A stretch of DNA of 64,000 nt from Closterium sp. Naga37s-1 (Eukaryota > Streptophyta > Zygnematophyceae > Desmidiales > Closteriaceae), in NCBI GenBank assembly GCA_947471745.1, contig CANJKZ010000142.1, positions 3,712,501 to 3,776,500 of the forward strand. Direction: 5' to 3'. The notes below the pieces were generated by a model, which saw nothing but the letters and a program-made list of their open reading frames with translations, had not been told where the DNA came from and searched no databases. The first letter of the stretch is position 1; every line of letters starts with the position of its first letter. Shown piece after piece: positions 34,555-44,279 of the stretch. The translations under genes were made by a program, and so were the position numbers.

Positions 34555-35785
34555 GCTGCGCGCGGGCTGCAGGAGCGGCGCGCGGGCTGCAGGGGCAGCG
34601 CGCACGGGCTGCAGGGGCGACGCGCGGGCTGCAGGGGCGACGCGCGGGCTGCAGGAGCGGCGCGCGGGCTGTAGGGGCAGCACGCACGGGCTGCAGGGGC
34701 GACGCGCGGGCTGCAGGGGCGACGCGCGGGCTGCAAGGGCGACGCGCGAGCTGCAGGAGTGGCGCGCGGGCTGCAGGGGCAGCGCGCACGGGCTGCAGGG
34801 GCGACGCGCGGGTTGCAGGGGCGACGCGCGGGCTGCAGGGGCAGCGCGCGGGCTGCAGGGGCGGCGCGCGGGCTGCAGGAGTGGCGTGTGGGCTGCATGG
34901 GCAGCACGCACGGGCTGCAGGGGCGACGCGCGGGCTGCAGGGGCGACGCGCGGGCTGTAGGGGCAGCGCACGGGCTGCAGGGGCGGCGCGCGGGCTGCAG
35001 GAGTGGCGCGCGGGCTGCAGGGGCAGCGCGCCCGGGCTGCAGGGGCGACGCGTGGGCTGCAGGGGCGACGCACGGGCTGCAGGCGCAGGCGCGGTTGCAA
35101 GGGCAGCTCGTTCTGCGAGGGGCGGCGCGCGGGCTGCAGGGGCAGCGCGCGGGCTGCAGGGGCAGGCGCGGCTGCAGGGGCAGCACACTCTTTAGAGGCG
35201 AGCGCGGGCTGCAGGTGCAGCGCGGTCTCAGGGGCGAGCACGGCTGCAGGGGCGACGCGCGGGCTGCAGGGGCGACGCGCGGGCTGCAGGGGCGACGCGC
35301 GGGCTGCAGGGGCAGCGCGCGGGCTGCAGGGGCGGCGCGCGGGCTGCAGGAGTGGCGTGCGGGCTGTAGGGGCAGCGCGCACGGGCTGCAGGGGCGACGC
35401 GCGGGCTGCAGGGGCGACGCGCGGGCTGTAGGGGCAGCGCACGGGCTGCAGGGGCGGCGCGCGGGCTGCAGGAGTGGCGCGCGGGCTGCAGGGGCAGCGC
35501 GCCCGGGCTGCAGGGGCGACGCGCGGGCTGCAGGGGCGACGCACGGGCTGCAGGCGCAGGCGCGGTTGCAAGGGCAGCTCGTTCTGCGAGGGGCGGCGCG
35601 CGGGCTGCAGGGGCAGCGCGCGGGCTGCAGGGGCAGGCGCGGCTGCAGGGGCAGCACACTCTTTAGAGGCGAGCGCGGGCTGCAGGTGCAGCGCGGTCTC
35701 AGGGGCGAGCACGGCTGCAGGGGCAGCGCGGTCGCAGAGGCAGCGCGCGGGCTGCTAGGGCAGCACGGCTGCAGGGGCAACGTTG
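34555..35785 (-). repeat. GC-rich tandem-repeat leader of element A
   Basis: About 1.2 kb made of roughly 20-bp units around GGGCTGCAGGGGCGACGCGC with variants. A block beginning TTGCAAGGGCAGCTCG occurs at about 35095 and again at about 35567, showing a larger duplication of about 472 bp. Stop codons are so rare that several frames stay open on both strands (up to 463 codons). These frames read as endless Leu-Gln-Pro-Ala-Arg or Gly-Cys-Arg units and are not credible proteins. The leader lies between the primer site and the first ATG. Confidence 0.85.
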
Positions 35786-35867
35786 GAAGAAAAAACTTAC
35801 GGGCAGGGCAGGGCGGAACGTTCGGTGGGCCCTAGGAATGATCATGCTCTGATACCATGTCAGAATC

Positions 35868-36079
35868 CCAACCACTAGACCATTGGGATAAAAGGGCTTG
35901 TTTTAGTAGCGGGTCAGTGCGCCCGTAACCCCCCAGGCTAACATGCCTGTAAGCCCCCAAGGATCAATCGGGGATCTCACAGTGCAGCTCTACTGGCACC
36001 CCCCCACACTGGGAGGCCCAGGACTGAGCACAGCGACAACGGCCTGCATGTGCATACACCAAGATTCGAACCCGAGACC
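35868..36079 (-). mobile_element. SINE-like or tRNA-like insert beside the primer site of element A
   Basis: 212 bp flanked by two near-identical 22-bp copies (35846-35867 and 36080-36101, one mismatch) spanning the LTR end and the primer site. On the minus strand the segment begins with a B-box-like GGTTCGAATC (36072-36063) and ends with an A-box-like TGGTCTAGTGG (35882-35872). Across the downstream copy the A-box half would join a tRNA-like head, so the order here is permuted (B before A). It could be a SINE inserted with a long target duplication, or a template-switch product at the shared sequence. Confidence 0.5.
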
Positions 36080-36091
36080 GCTCTGATACCA

Positions 36092-36218
36092 TGTTAGAAT
36101 CAGCAAGCACGAATGAGTTGTATTGAGCAGGTGAAGATACAAGTACCAACCCTAAATGGGTTGTACCCTACATAGGCTAACCGACTACAGCCTACACAAG
36201 TACAAAAGTAGTTTGACA
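36092..36218 (-). repeat. 5' LTR and primer site of element A
   Basis: 127 bp, two substitutions from the 3' LTR. Directly inside it, at 36091-36080, the minus strand reads TGGTATCAGAGC. This is the standard plant copia primer-binding site, complementary to the 3' end of initiator tRNA-Met. Confidence 0.92.
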
Positions 36219-36223
36219 AATAT

Positions 36224-36671
36224 TGCAACGGAAGTAACATTCTGTCAAAATGAGGGATATTGTTATGAGTTGTAAAACAGAGTTGCGCGGAATAACGAAT
36301 AACGAGACTGTGACCAATGAACTCAGTACAATGAAGGCAACGTGACAATATGGTAGCTAGCATAGCTAGGATGGAACCTAGGGAATGTGAGGTTGGGTGC
36401 AGGTTTGGCGAGTGGAAATCCGAAGGCGACGCGGAGCAGCCTCGGAATCGTGGATGTCGGCCGAACGTGCGAAGTCTGAAATGTCGGGGTTGTACGCGTA
36501 GCAGTCAACCCCGATAAGGAAAAGGATATTTCCTTACACATATAGCTTAGTAACTTAAGAACCATGTTAGGTACCTTGGAGAGTAACGTGAGTAACGTGA
36601 GTAGCGTGAAGAGAAGAGGTTTGCAATCATAAGAAAGGTACAAGATTTAGAGTAGGGAAGGTGGGAAGGGG
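36224..36671. other. Spacer between elements A and B, no gene seen
   Basis: About 450 bp of mixed composition between the target duplications of A and B. There is no frame with recognisable content, no RNA gene and no clear repeat. Confidence 0.5.
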
Positions 36672-37029
36672 GGGTATGTCGAGATAACTGTGCAGGAATG
36701 GATGAACTATGCAAGAGTGAGACAGAAGTAGTAAACCCTAACTGGGGTTGTACTCTATACTAAGCACCTCACTGTAGCCTAGCAGAACTAACAACATGAC
36801 ACACCCCCCTAGGCAAAGTGCGAGATAGCCAACACCACAAATGGTCACAAGACTAGTCAGGCAAGAGAACAAAGCAATGCAAAGCCCAGGGTGGATCTCA
36901 AGATCACCACGCATTCTGAGCACAAGCAAGCGGCCACAAGGCTAGTTCACATGCAGAGTTATAATAGCAAGACAGTACACTCATCACAACCTAGCAAGAG
37001 TAAACATGCAGGTATGAATATAGATATCA

Positions 37030-38452
37030 GTGTACAACAAGTGCAAGATCAAGAGACAAGCAGGTGAGGCAGAGTGGGCAGAAGCCTGAGAGCAGTGCAA
37101 AAACGCTGATGATCACCAGACCCGAGGGCCTTGGTGAAGACATCAGCAGTGTTGGCCCGAGAGGCCACGTAGGAAAGGCGAAGCTGACCACGCTGCTGCA
37201 GCTCTCAAGCAAGAAAGTAGCGAAAAGCAATGTGCTTCGTTCTGTGCTCCAGTCTCTGCTCATGAAACAGGGCAAGCATGGCCTTGTTGTCGACGTACAG
37301 AACTGGAGGAGAACGAGGCCGCTCCCCCAAGTCGGTCAGCAGGTACGTCAGCGAGCGTAGCTCCTGTGCAGCCATAGCCCCAGCGTAGATCTCGGCCTCA
37401 TAGCTGGAACCAAGCACAGAAGACGAACGAGTAGACCTCCACGAGACAGAATTAGAGCCAAGACTGAAGGTGTAACCCAGGAAGCATCTGAATGACCTGT
37501 GAGTACCACTGAGTCCCGTCCTCCAAGCACAAGCCCCATGCCCGATGTACTGCACAAGTAACGCAGTACCCTCTTCGCAACATCCCAATGCACCTTTCGG
37601 TGACTACCGGGAGCTACGTAGCGAGCCAGGCGGCTGAGAGGGTACGCGAGGTCAGGTCGTGTGCACATCATCAGGTACATGAGGCAGCCCACAAGCTCTG
37701 GATATGGGCCACTCGGCTCTACGGACTCGTCCGAAGGTGGAGCTGAGAGCGAGTGGCCTGTAGGCAGAGGAGTGGGCTGTGGCGAGGAGAACGTGAAGCC
37801 GAAGCGCTGAAGGACCTGGTGCACCATGTGTGACTGAGTCAGGGTGATGGTGCGCCGTGCTCTATCCCGGGTGATCTGCACTCCAAGATTGCTCCGCAGC
37901 TCACCCAGGTCAGTGCAGGTGTGTCTCTCCTGCAGCTCCGCCTTCACTAGGGCCACTTCCTCAAGGTCAGCAGTAGCAAAAACCAAGTCGTCGACGTACA
38001 CGAGAACGTAGAACGGCGACAGAGAAGTGTCGGTGCATAGAAACAGCGACGGGTCAGCAGAGGAAGGAGCAAACCCAAGAGCCGCAAGTGTCGTCCTCAG
38101 TGTGTCGTGCCACTTGCGGGGCGCCTGGCGGAGACCGTAGACCGGCCGCCGGAGGCTCCACTGGGTACCCGCAGGAAACGACCAAGTGAAGCCAGGTGGG
38201 CGGCGCAGCCATATCTCCTTGTGAAGGCTGCCCTGCAAGAAAGCTGTGGAGAAGTCGAGGGAGTGCAGCTCGTAGTCACGCTGTGCTGCAACGTGCAGCA
38301 ACACCTGAAGAGTAGTCATCTTCGGGGTGGGGGAGAAGGTCTGGAAGAAGTCGACCCCCTGTCGCCGACTGAAGCCTCGAGCAACGTGGCGCGCCTTGAA
38401 GGCAGGCGGAGAACCCGGCGACGGCTTCACTCTGAAAATCCACATGCCATGT
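37030..38452 (-). pseudogene. Element B: reverse transcriptase and RNase H (broken)
   Basis: RT begins abruptly at GMWIFRVKPSPGSPP (about 38450), right after leader repeats with no integrase before it. It contains KARHVARGFSRRQGVDFF, LDFSTAFLQGSLHKE, YGLRQAPRKWH and YVDDLVFA. The frame breaks after SDASW near 37490, where a short deletion joins to the next frame. RNase H (YVDNKAMLALFHEQ) continues there and stops at 37205. An open frame of 574 codons starting at 39072 fuses leader repeats to RT, but it is a by-product of the deletion. Confidence 0.88.
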
Positions 38453-38459
38453 AGCTGCA

Positions 38460-39165
38460 GCTGTAGCAGTAGTGGTAGTCGATGTAGTGGCTGAAGGGCA
38501 GGGCAGCGTGCGGGCTGCTGTGCTACACAGGCAGGGCAGCGCGCGGGCTGCAGGGCAGGGCAGCGTGCGGGCTGCAGGGCAGGGCAGCGCGCGAGCTGCA
38601 GGGAAGGGTAGCGCGCGGGCTGCAGGGCAGGGCAGCACGCGGGCTGCAGGGCTACGCGGGCAGGGCAGCGCGCTGGCTGCAGAGCAGGGCAGCGCGCGGG
38701 CTGCAGGGCTCCGCAGGCAGGGCAGCGGCTGCAGGGCGGGGCAGGGCAGTGCATCGCGCAGGCTGCAGGGCAGGGCAGCGCGCGAGCTGCAGGGCAGGGC
38801 GGCGCGCGGGCTGCAGGGCAGGGCGGCGCGCGGGCAGCAGGGCAGGGCGGCGCGCGGGCAGCAGGGCAAGGCGACGCGCGGGCTGCAAGGCAGGGCGATG
38901 CGCGGGCTGCAGGGCAGGGCGACGCGCGGGCTGCAGGGCAGGGCGATGCGCGGGATGCAGGGCAGCAAGCGGGCAGAGCGCAGGGTAGGGCAGCGCGCAG
39001 CAAGCAGGGCAGCGCGCGGCAAGCAGGGCAGCGCGCGGCGAGCAGGGCAGTGCGCGGCGAGCAGGGCAGCACGCGGCGAGCAGGGCAGCGCGCGGCGAGC
39101 AGGGCAGCGCGCGGCGAGCAGGGCAGCGCACGACGGCAGCAGTTCCTGGGGCAGTATGTACGGTT
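38460..39165 (-). repeat. GC-rich leader repeat of element B
   Basis: Tandem units of about 20-24 bp around GGGCTGCAGGGCAGGGCAGC, then 18-bp units around GCGCGCGGCGAGCAGGGCA near the primer-site end. Same position and flavour as the leader of A. Confidence 0.85.
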
Positions 39166-39404
39166 GGTGGGCCCTAACGGAGCGGCCCTACGGAGGGACC
39201 TGCTCTGATACCCTGTCGAGAGAACTGTGCAGGAATGGATGAACTATGCAAGAGTGAGATACAAGTAGTAAACCCTAACAAGGGTTGTACTCTATACTGA
39301 GCACCTAAGTGTAGCCTAGCATAACTAACAACATATGAATGTGTTTTGACAGGGTACACCACCAACAAAAAAACCCAAGTGATACTACACTAACTGTCTA
39401 GCAC

Positions 39405-40777
39405 AAGGCCTATATTTGGATTTTAACTACTCGTGTTTAGCAGTGTAGCGGTTTTCAAAACCATGTTTAGCAGTGTGTCGTTTCTGGAAACACTGATGGA
39501 TCAGTGTAATTTTCTGTTTTGAAAAATTTACCCTGCTTGCCTCTCTTTCTCCTGCACTCTACCTTGGTGTACCCCTTAAGGGGGTGTTGGTCGCAATAGT
39601 TATTGATGCGGGCTCCGTAATCTATTACTGTATGAGCGGTTCCTTCTTAAGGACCATTTTATAATTTCCTCATGGGCCCACAGATTCTTTCCGTCGTTGC
39701 GCCCATTGGGACGCTCGTAGCGGCCTCTGTCCCGCCCCCCCTCGTCGCCACCCATTGCTTGATGTCTTCGCCCTCGTCCCGACGACTGATTTCGGGGAAA
39801 GGGGTGGGAGTGGCGCTGGCCTCCTCGCGACCCTCGTAACGGCCGTGTCTTGGCCTCCCAACGACCCCACCCACTTCAAATCGCTCCCCGCCCTACTCTC
39901 TGCCGCACCCTACCACGGCGGACGCTGTGAGGGGGAGATGGCGGGAGCGAGTCATTAGCCAGGGCTCTCGTTATCAGCGTAATTTACACTGCTATACTGA
40001 TTAGAAGGGTGAAATTTAGGGCCTGCACTGATGGGTTTGGGTATTTTTTTGGGGATTAGTGTTACACTGATATGTCAGTGTAACGATTTAGGCCACACTG
40101 ATGCTCTGGGGTATTTTTTCCCTTAGCGAAAATAACTTTGAAGAGTGTACAAGGAAACACCACCCCCCCCCCCCCCCCCGGAAACTCTACTTATCGAGAC
40201 GAAGTTTCCTAGAAATTTCGTAACGATACACCCAATTTCGTAATGATGCACTACGACCCCAACACGTGAGTACTGACAACCGACACCGCGTCACTCTGTG
40301 TCTGCTTGCAACCTACCCGTTACTGTAGAGGCGATGCAACCTGATTGGTCGAAGCTGCATTCACTGCAGAAACTTCAACTTTCTCGACTCGGAAATTTGG
40401 GACTCGAGGTCCCCAAACACACGTTGCCCCCGGGAAGCTTGCTGACTCGGCGAAAAAACAAGTGTTGCAGCGAAACCAGACAAGCCACTGCGCTCGACTT
40501 TTGAGTTCACAACCCCCACCCACCAGCGCCCAACTTGCGCAGGATTAGTAATCTTGCGCAATTTGGGCCTCGAGCTTGGTTGCTCCCAACACATACTGAG
40601 CTGCCTAGAGTACAATAAGGGTAAAAAATATACCTACACTGATGCCTCTGGGTAAAGTTTTCAAAACTTCAAGTTACACTGATCCATCAGTGTTTCCAAA
40701 AAGGGCACACTGCTCAGAAGGTTTTTGAAAATGTCTACACTGCTAATCGTGAGTAGGCAAAATCCAAAACTAAGCCC
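39405..40777. mobile_element. Degenerate non-autonomous DNA element with imperfect terminal inverted repeats
   Basis: The segment 39405-39535 and the reverse complement of 40655-40777 share a diverged sequence of about 130 bp. Both contain TTTGGATTTT, then TTAGCAGTGTAG, then GGAAACACTGATGGATCAG. The motif CACTGAT recurs inside. No transposase frame and no clear target duplication are visible, so class and ends are uncertain. A uniform run of 18 C lies at 40164-40181. Confidence 0.5.
39960..40175 (+). repeat. Dispersed repeat shared with 54965-55180
   Basis: It matches the second locus with substitutions and small gaps. Shared landmarks include GGGTGAAATTTAGGG, TTTGGGTATTTTTTTGG and GGCCACACTGATGC. 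It lies within the degenerate element, so the second locus is probably a fragment of a related copy. Confidence 0.7.
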
Positions 40778-40994
40778 TGGCATCAGCCACCTCCCTTTCT
40801 TCCTTCGTTTTCCTTACATCCTCCTTGCTCCTCCTCTCTCTGCCCCTTCTGCCCGTGCATCTGCTGTGGGGGGGGGGAGGTTGAAGAGGGGGGTGGGGGG
40901 TTGGGGGTTGGCAGCCAGCCAGCCAGCTCTACAGCCAGCCAGCCAGTCAGCCAGCCATGTAGCCGCCGCCCACCACCTCCTCTCCACTCTCTCT

Positions 40995-41124
40995 TGTCAT
41001 AATCAATTGTGCAGGAATGAATGAACTATGAATGAGTTGGGTACAAGTTCTAACCCTAAAGTGTTGTACCCCTTGTAGGCTAACCCACTATAGTCTAGAA
41101 AGAACACAAACATATAGTTTGACA
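40995..41124 (-). repeat. 3' LTR of element I
   Basis: 130 bp, TGTCAAACTATATG...ATTATGACA on the minus strand, preceded by CCTATGGGGGTG (41136-41125). Confidence 0.92.
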
Positions 41125-41369
41125 CACCCCCATAGGCTAAGTGGGAGATAGCAAACACAACAGACGGTCACAAGACCAGTCAAGCAAGAGAACAAGCAAA
41201 GCAAAGCTCAGGGTGGATATCAAGGACACCACACAATCTGAGCACAACCAAGCGGCCACAAGGCCAGTTGACATGCAGAGTTCTAATACCAAGGCAGTAC
41301 ACTGATCACAACCTAGCAAGAGTAAACAAGCAGGTATAAAGATATATATAAGTGTACAACAAGAGCAAG

Positions 41370-42674
41370 TCAAGCAACCAGCAGGTGAGGCAGAGTGGGC
41401 ACAAGCCCAAGGGCAGTGCAGAAACGCTGATAATCACCAGACCCAAGGGCCTTGGTGAACACATCAGCAGTGTTGGCCCGCGATGCCACGTAGGAAAGGC
41501 GGAGCTGACGATGCTGCTGCAGCTCACGTGCGAGGAAGTAGCAAAGAGCAATGTGCTTCATTCTGTGCTCCAGTCTCTGCTCGCGACACAAGGCAAGCAT
41601 TGCCTTGTTGTCGACGTACAGGATTGGAGGAGAACGGGGCCGCTCCCCCAAGTCGGTCAGCAGGTAGGTCAGCCAGCGTAGCTTCTGTGCAGCCATGGCC
41701 CCAGCGTAGATCTCGGCCTCACAGCTGGAACCAAGCACAGAAGAAGAACGAGTGGACCTCCACGAGACAGAACCAGAGCCAATACTGGAGGTGTAACCCT
41801 GTGATGAACGCTGAGTCGCCTGGTCGTCGGCCCAAGAAGCGTCGGAGTGTCCTGTGAGTTCCACTGAACCCCGTCCTCCAAGCACGAGCCCCATGCCCGA
41901 TGTACTGCACAAGTAACGCAGTACCCTCTTCGCAGTATCAAAGTGCACCTTTCGGTGTCTACCGAGAGCCACGTAGCAAGCCAGGAGGCTGAGAGGGTAC
42001 GCGAGGTCAGGTCGTGTGCACGTCATCAGGTACATGAGGCAACTCACAAGCTGTGGGTACGGACCACTCGGTTCTATGGACTCGTCTGAAGGTGGAGCTG
42101 AGAGCGAGTGGCCGGTAGACAGAGGAGTGGGCTGTGGCGAGGAGAACTGGAAGCCGAAGCGCTGAAGGACCTGGTGCACCATGTGTGACTGAGTCAGGGT
42201 GATGGTGCGCCATGCTCTTTCTGGGGTGATCTGCAAGCCAAGGTAGCTCCGCAGCTCATCCAGGTCAGTGCAGGTGTGTCTCTCCTGTAGCTCCGCCTTC
42301 ACTAGGGCCAGCGCCTCCGTGTCAGCAGTAGAAAAAACCAAGTCGTCGACGTACACGAGAACGTAGAACGGCGACAGGGTAGTGTCGGTGAGCAGAAACA
42401 ACGACGGGTCAGCAGTCGAACGAGCACACCCAAGAGCCACAAGTGTCGTCCTCAGTGTGTCGTGCCACTCGCGAGGTGCCTGACGCAGGCCGTACACTAG
42501 CCGCCGTAGGCTCCACTGGATACCCTCAGGAAACGACCCAGTGAAGCCAGGTGGACGGCGCAGCCAGATGGCCTCGTGAAGGCTACCTTGCAAGAAAGCT
42601 GTGGAGAAGTCGAGGGAGTGCAGCTCGTAGTCATGCTGAGCTGCAACGTGTAGCAACACCCGAAGAGTGGTCAT
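41370..42674 (-). CDS. Element I: reverse transcriptase and RNase H
   Basis: An undamaged 434-codon frame, used here as the reference for damage in A and B. RT has LDFSTAFLQGSLHE, YGLRQAPREWH and the catalytic YVDDLVFS. The thumb region has SYLGLQIT and QPTPLSTGHSLSAPP. RNase H has TGHSDASWADDQATQ, SSCEAEIYAGAMAAQ, YVDNKAMLALCREQ and ANTADVFTKAL. The start at 42674 is only the first ATG after a frameshift. RT really begins upstream (GMWIFRVKRPPGSPP, about 42800) in the neighbouring frame. Confidence 0.9.
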   Translation of the reverse strand: MTTLRVLLHVAAQHDYELHSLDFSTAFLQGSLHEAIWLRRPPGFTGSFPEGIQWSLRRLVYGLRQAPREWHDTLRTTLVALGCARSTADPSLFLLTDTTLSPFYVLVYVDDLVFSTADTEALALVKAELQERHTCTDLDELRSYLGLQITPERAWRTITLTQSHMVHQVLQRFGFQFSSPQPTPLSTGHSLSAPPSDESIEPSGPYPQLVSCLMYLMTCTRPDLAYPLSLLACYVALGRHRKVHFDTAKRVLRYLCSTSGMGLVLGGRGSVELTGHSDASWADDQATQRSSQGYTSSIGSGSVSWRSTRSSSVLGSSCEAEIYAGAMAAQKLRWLTYLLTDLGERPRSPPILYVDNKAMLALCREQRLEHRMKHIALCYFLARELQQHRQLRLSYVASRANTADVFTKALGSGDYQRFCTALGLVPTLPHLLVA

Positions 42675-44077
42675 CTTCGGGGTGGGGGAGAAGGTCTGAA
42701 AGAAGTCGACTCCCTCACGCTGACTGAAGCCCGAGCAACGTAACGTGCCTTGAAGTTAGGCGGAGAACCCGGCGGCCGCTTCACCCTGAAAATCCACATG
42801 CCAGTGACGATGTTCGACCCAGGTGGGGGAACCTCGTCGACGTAGGTGCCTGTGGACTTCCAGGACGCCATCTTTGCGTCCATGACTGTCTGCCAGTGAG
42901 AGGAGTACTCACCCGAGATCGCCTCTCTGTAAGAGCGCGGGGTGGGGATGTCAAGTGCATCCGGGTCTCCCTCAGGGGTAAGCAGCATGGAAGCGAGATG
43001 AGGTACAGCGGCCGCAAGGCACTCCAGCTCCTCGTGCCTGTCCTCAAGAACGTCACAGCCAAGGGCAGCCTCACCCCCGACGAACGGAGGACATGCAGGG
43101 TCAGGGTCAGAAACAAGACTAGCAAGGTAGTCTAGGCGGTACGCAGCAGCAAAGTCAACAAGCTCAGCGACTAAGGCAGACGCAGCAGGAGACGAGAACG
43201 TAGGGTCCGTCACAACTGTAGCAAGAAAGCGAGTGACAATCGGACTGGAAGCATGAGCAAGGTCAGAAGGAGGGTCAGCAACGCCAGGAAGAGAAGACGC
43301 AGGAGGTGACGGAAGGACAACACGCTGTGGAACACAGGAAGGACGGAGTGTCATATCGTGAGTGCCTGGGATAGCTGGAGCACGAGGATGACGCACACGA
43401 GCAGGAACGAAAGCTCTAGTCTCAGTCTCTCGACGCTCAGGAGTGGAAGCACGAGTCTCAGGCTCTCGACGCTCAGTCAGGGACCCTGTGACCTCAGTGT
43501 AAGGAGCAGGAGCAGGCAGTGGGGAGTGAGGCAGTAGCTGTGGCTGAGACTGGTCTGTCGGTGTGAAAAGTAACGGAGGAGTAGAACCACCGACAAGGAA
43601 CTCAGTAGGAGCTGGCGGAAGACAGAGAAGGTGGCCAAGCGCACCAGCAGGTCCTCCAGTACTCCTAGCAGCAGCTCCAGTACCTTCAGTACTAGCAGCT
43701 CCAGCACCTCCAGCACCTCCAACACTAGCAGCACCTCCAGCACCTCCAGCACCTCCAGTAGTAGCAGCTCCAGCACCTCCAGCACCAGCAGCACCTCCAA
43801 GACTAGCAGCTCCAGCACCTCCAGCACCAGTAGCACCTCCAGTACCTCCAGCACCAGCACCAGAAGCACCTCTAGGACCTTGAGCACCAGCAGCATCTCC
43901 AGTAGGACCTTCAAGATTGGCAGCTCCAGCACCTCCAGCACCAGCAGTACCTCCAGTACCTCCAGCACTAGTAGCACCTCCAGCCCCTCCAGCACCAGCA
44001 GTACCTCAAGTACCTCCAGCACTAGCAGCACCTCCAGCACCTCCAGCACCTGCAGCACCTCCAGTAGTACCAGCTCC
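42671..44077 (-). pseudogene. Element I: right half of linker and start of RT (frameshifted)
   Basis: From the C insertion leftward there is a Gly/Ala repeat (44077 to about 43630), then a Ser/Pro spacer, then PGTHDMTLRPS, LDIPTPRSYREAISGEYSSHW (a conserved lead-in to copia RT), NIVTGMWIFRVKRPP and KARYVAR. The frame shifts near 42735, within the segment that in C reads RGFSQREGVDFF, and RT continues in the next frame. Confidence 0.85.
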
Positions 44078-44082
44078 AGCAC

Positions 44083-44212
44083 TGTCAAACTTATCTGACA
44101 TAGTATGTGTAGGCTGTAGTGGGGTAGTAAATATGGGGTACAACACTTTTAGGTTTTCCTACTTGTACTCACCTGCTTGCTAATTCAATCATTCCTCGTT
44201 CTATCTTTCACA
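44083..44212 (+). repeat. 5' LTR of element C
   Basis: 130 bp, followed directly by the primer site TGGTTTCAGAGC, one base from the usual copia site. Confidence 0.92.
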
Positions 44213-44279
44213 TGGTTTCAGAGCAGGTTCCCTAGTGGGAACGTTTTTTAAGGGCCCACCACGATTGTTTTTTTTCCTG

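Larger units (their letters stand above)
13141..36218 (-). mobile_element. Copia element A (minus), host of three further nested elements
   Basis: The two 127-bp LTRs (13141-13267 and 36092-36218) differ at only two positions. Both flanks carry the 5-bp duplication AATAT (13136-13140 and 36219-36223). Read on the minus strand the order is 5' LTR, primer site, SINE-like insert, GC-rich leader, gag-less protease-integrase frame, Gly/Ala-rich linker, RT-RNase H, polypurine tract, 3' LTR. The linker is split by element E (16181-31623). Without the insertion the element is about 7.6 kb. Its pol has at least three nonsense codons and one frameshift, so it is inactive. Confidence 0.92.
36677..39351 (-). 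mobile_element. Element B: copia deletion derivative (minus)
   Basis: LTRs at 36677-36801 (125 bp) and 39214-39351 (138 bp), with duplication GGGTA at 36672-36676 and 39352-39356. The primer site on the minus strand is GGGTATCAGAGC (39213-39202). Inside are only a GC-rich leader and RT-RNase H. Gag, protease, integrase and linker are missing, the leader joining directly to the RT start. Total length is 2675 bp. The polypurine tract CTAGGGGGGTG adjoins the 3' LTR. Confidence 0.9.

Noticed and set aside
34321-35835. Frames of 300-460 codons on both strands in the leader of A (also 53566-54751, 38460-39242, 17727-18275, 44235-44920)
   Set aside because: They are translations of 18-40-bp GC-rich tandem repeats without stop codons. 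Every frame is open, composition follows the repeat, and no domain appears.
36063-36091. A tRNA gene
   Set aside because: Only A-box and B-box fragments in permuted order. The TGGTATCAGAGC part is the retroelement primer site and no cloverleaf can be formed in place.
43477-44098. Leu/Val-rich and Ser/Thr-rich frames over the linker repeats (also 15722-16268, 31521-32472, 51286-52095)
   Set aside because: They are shadow frames of the Gly/Ala-rich linker between integrase and RT, which is in frame with pol on the correct strand.
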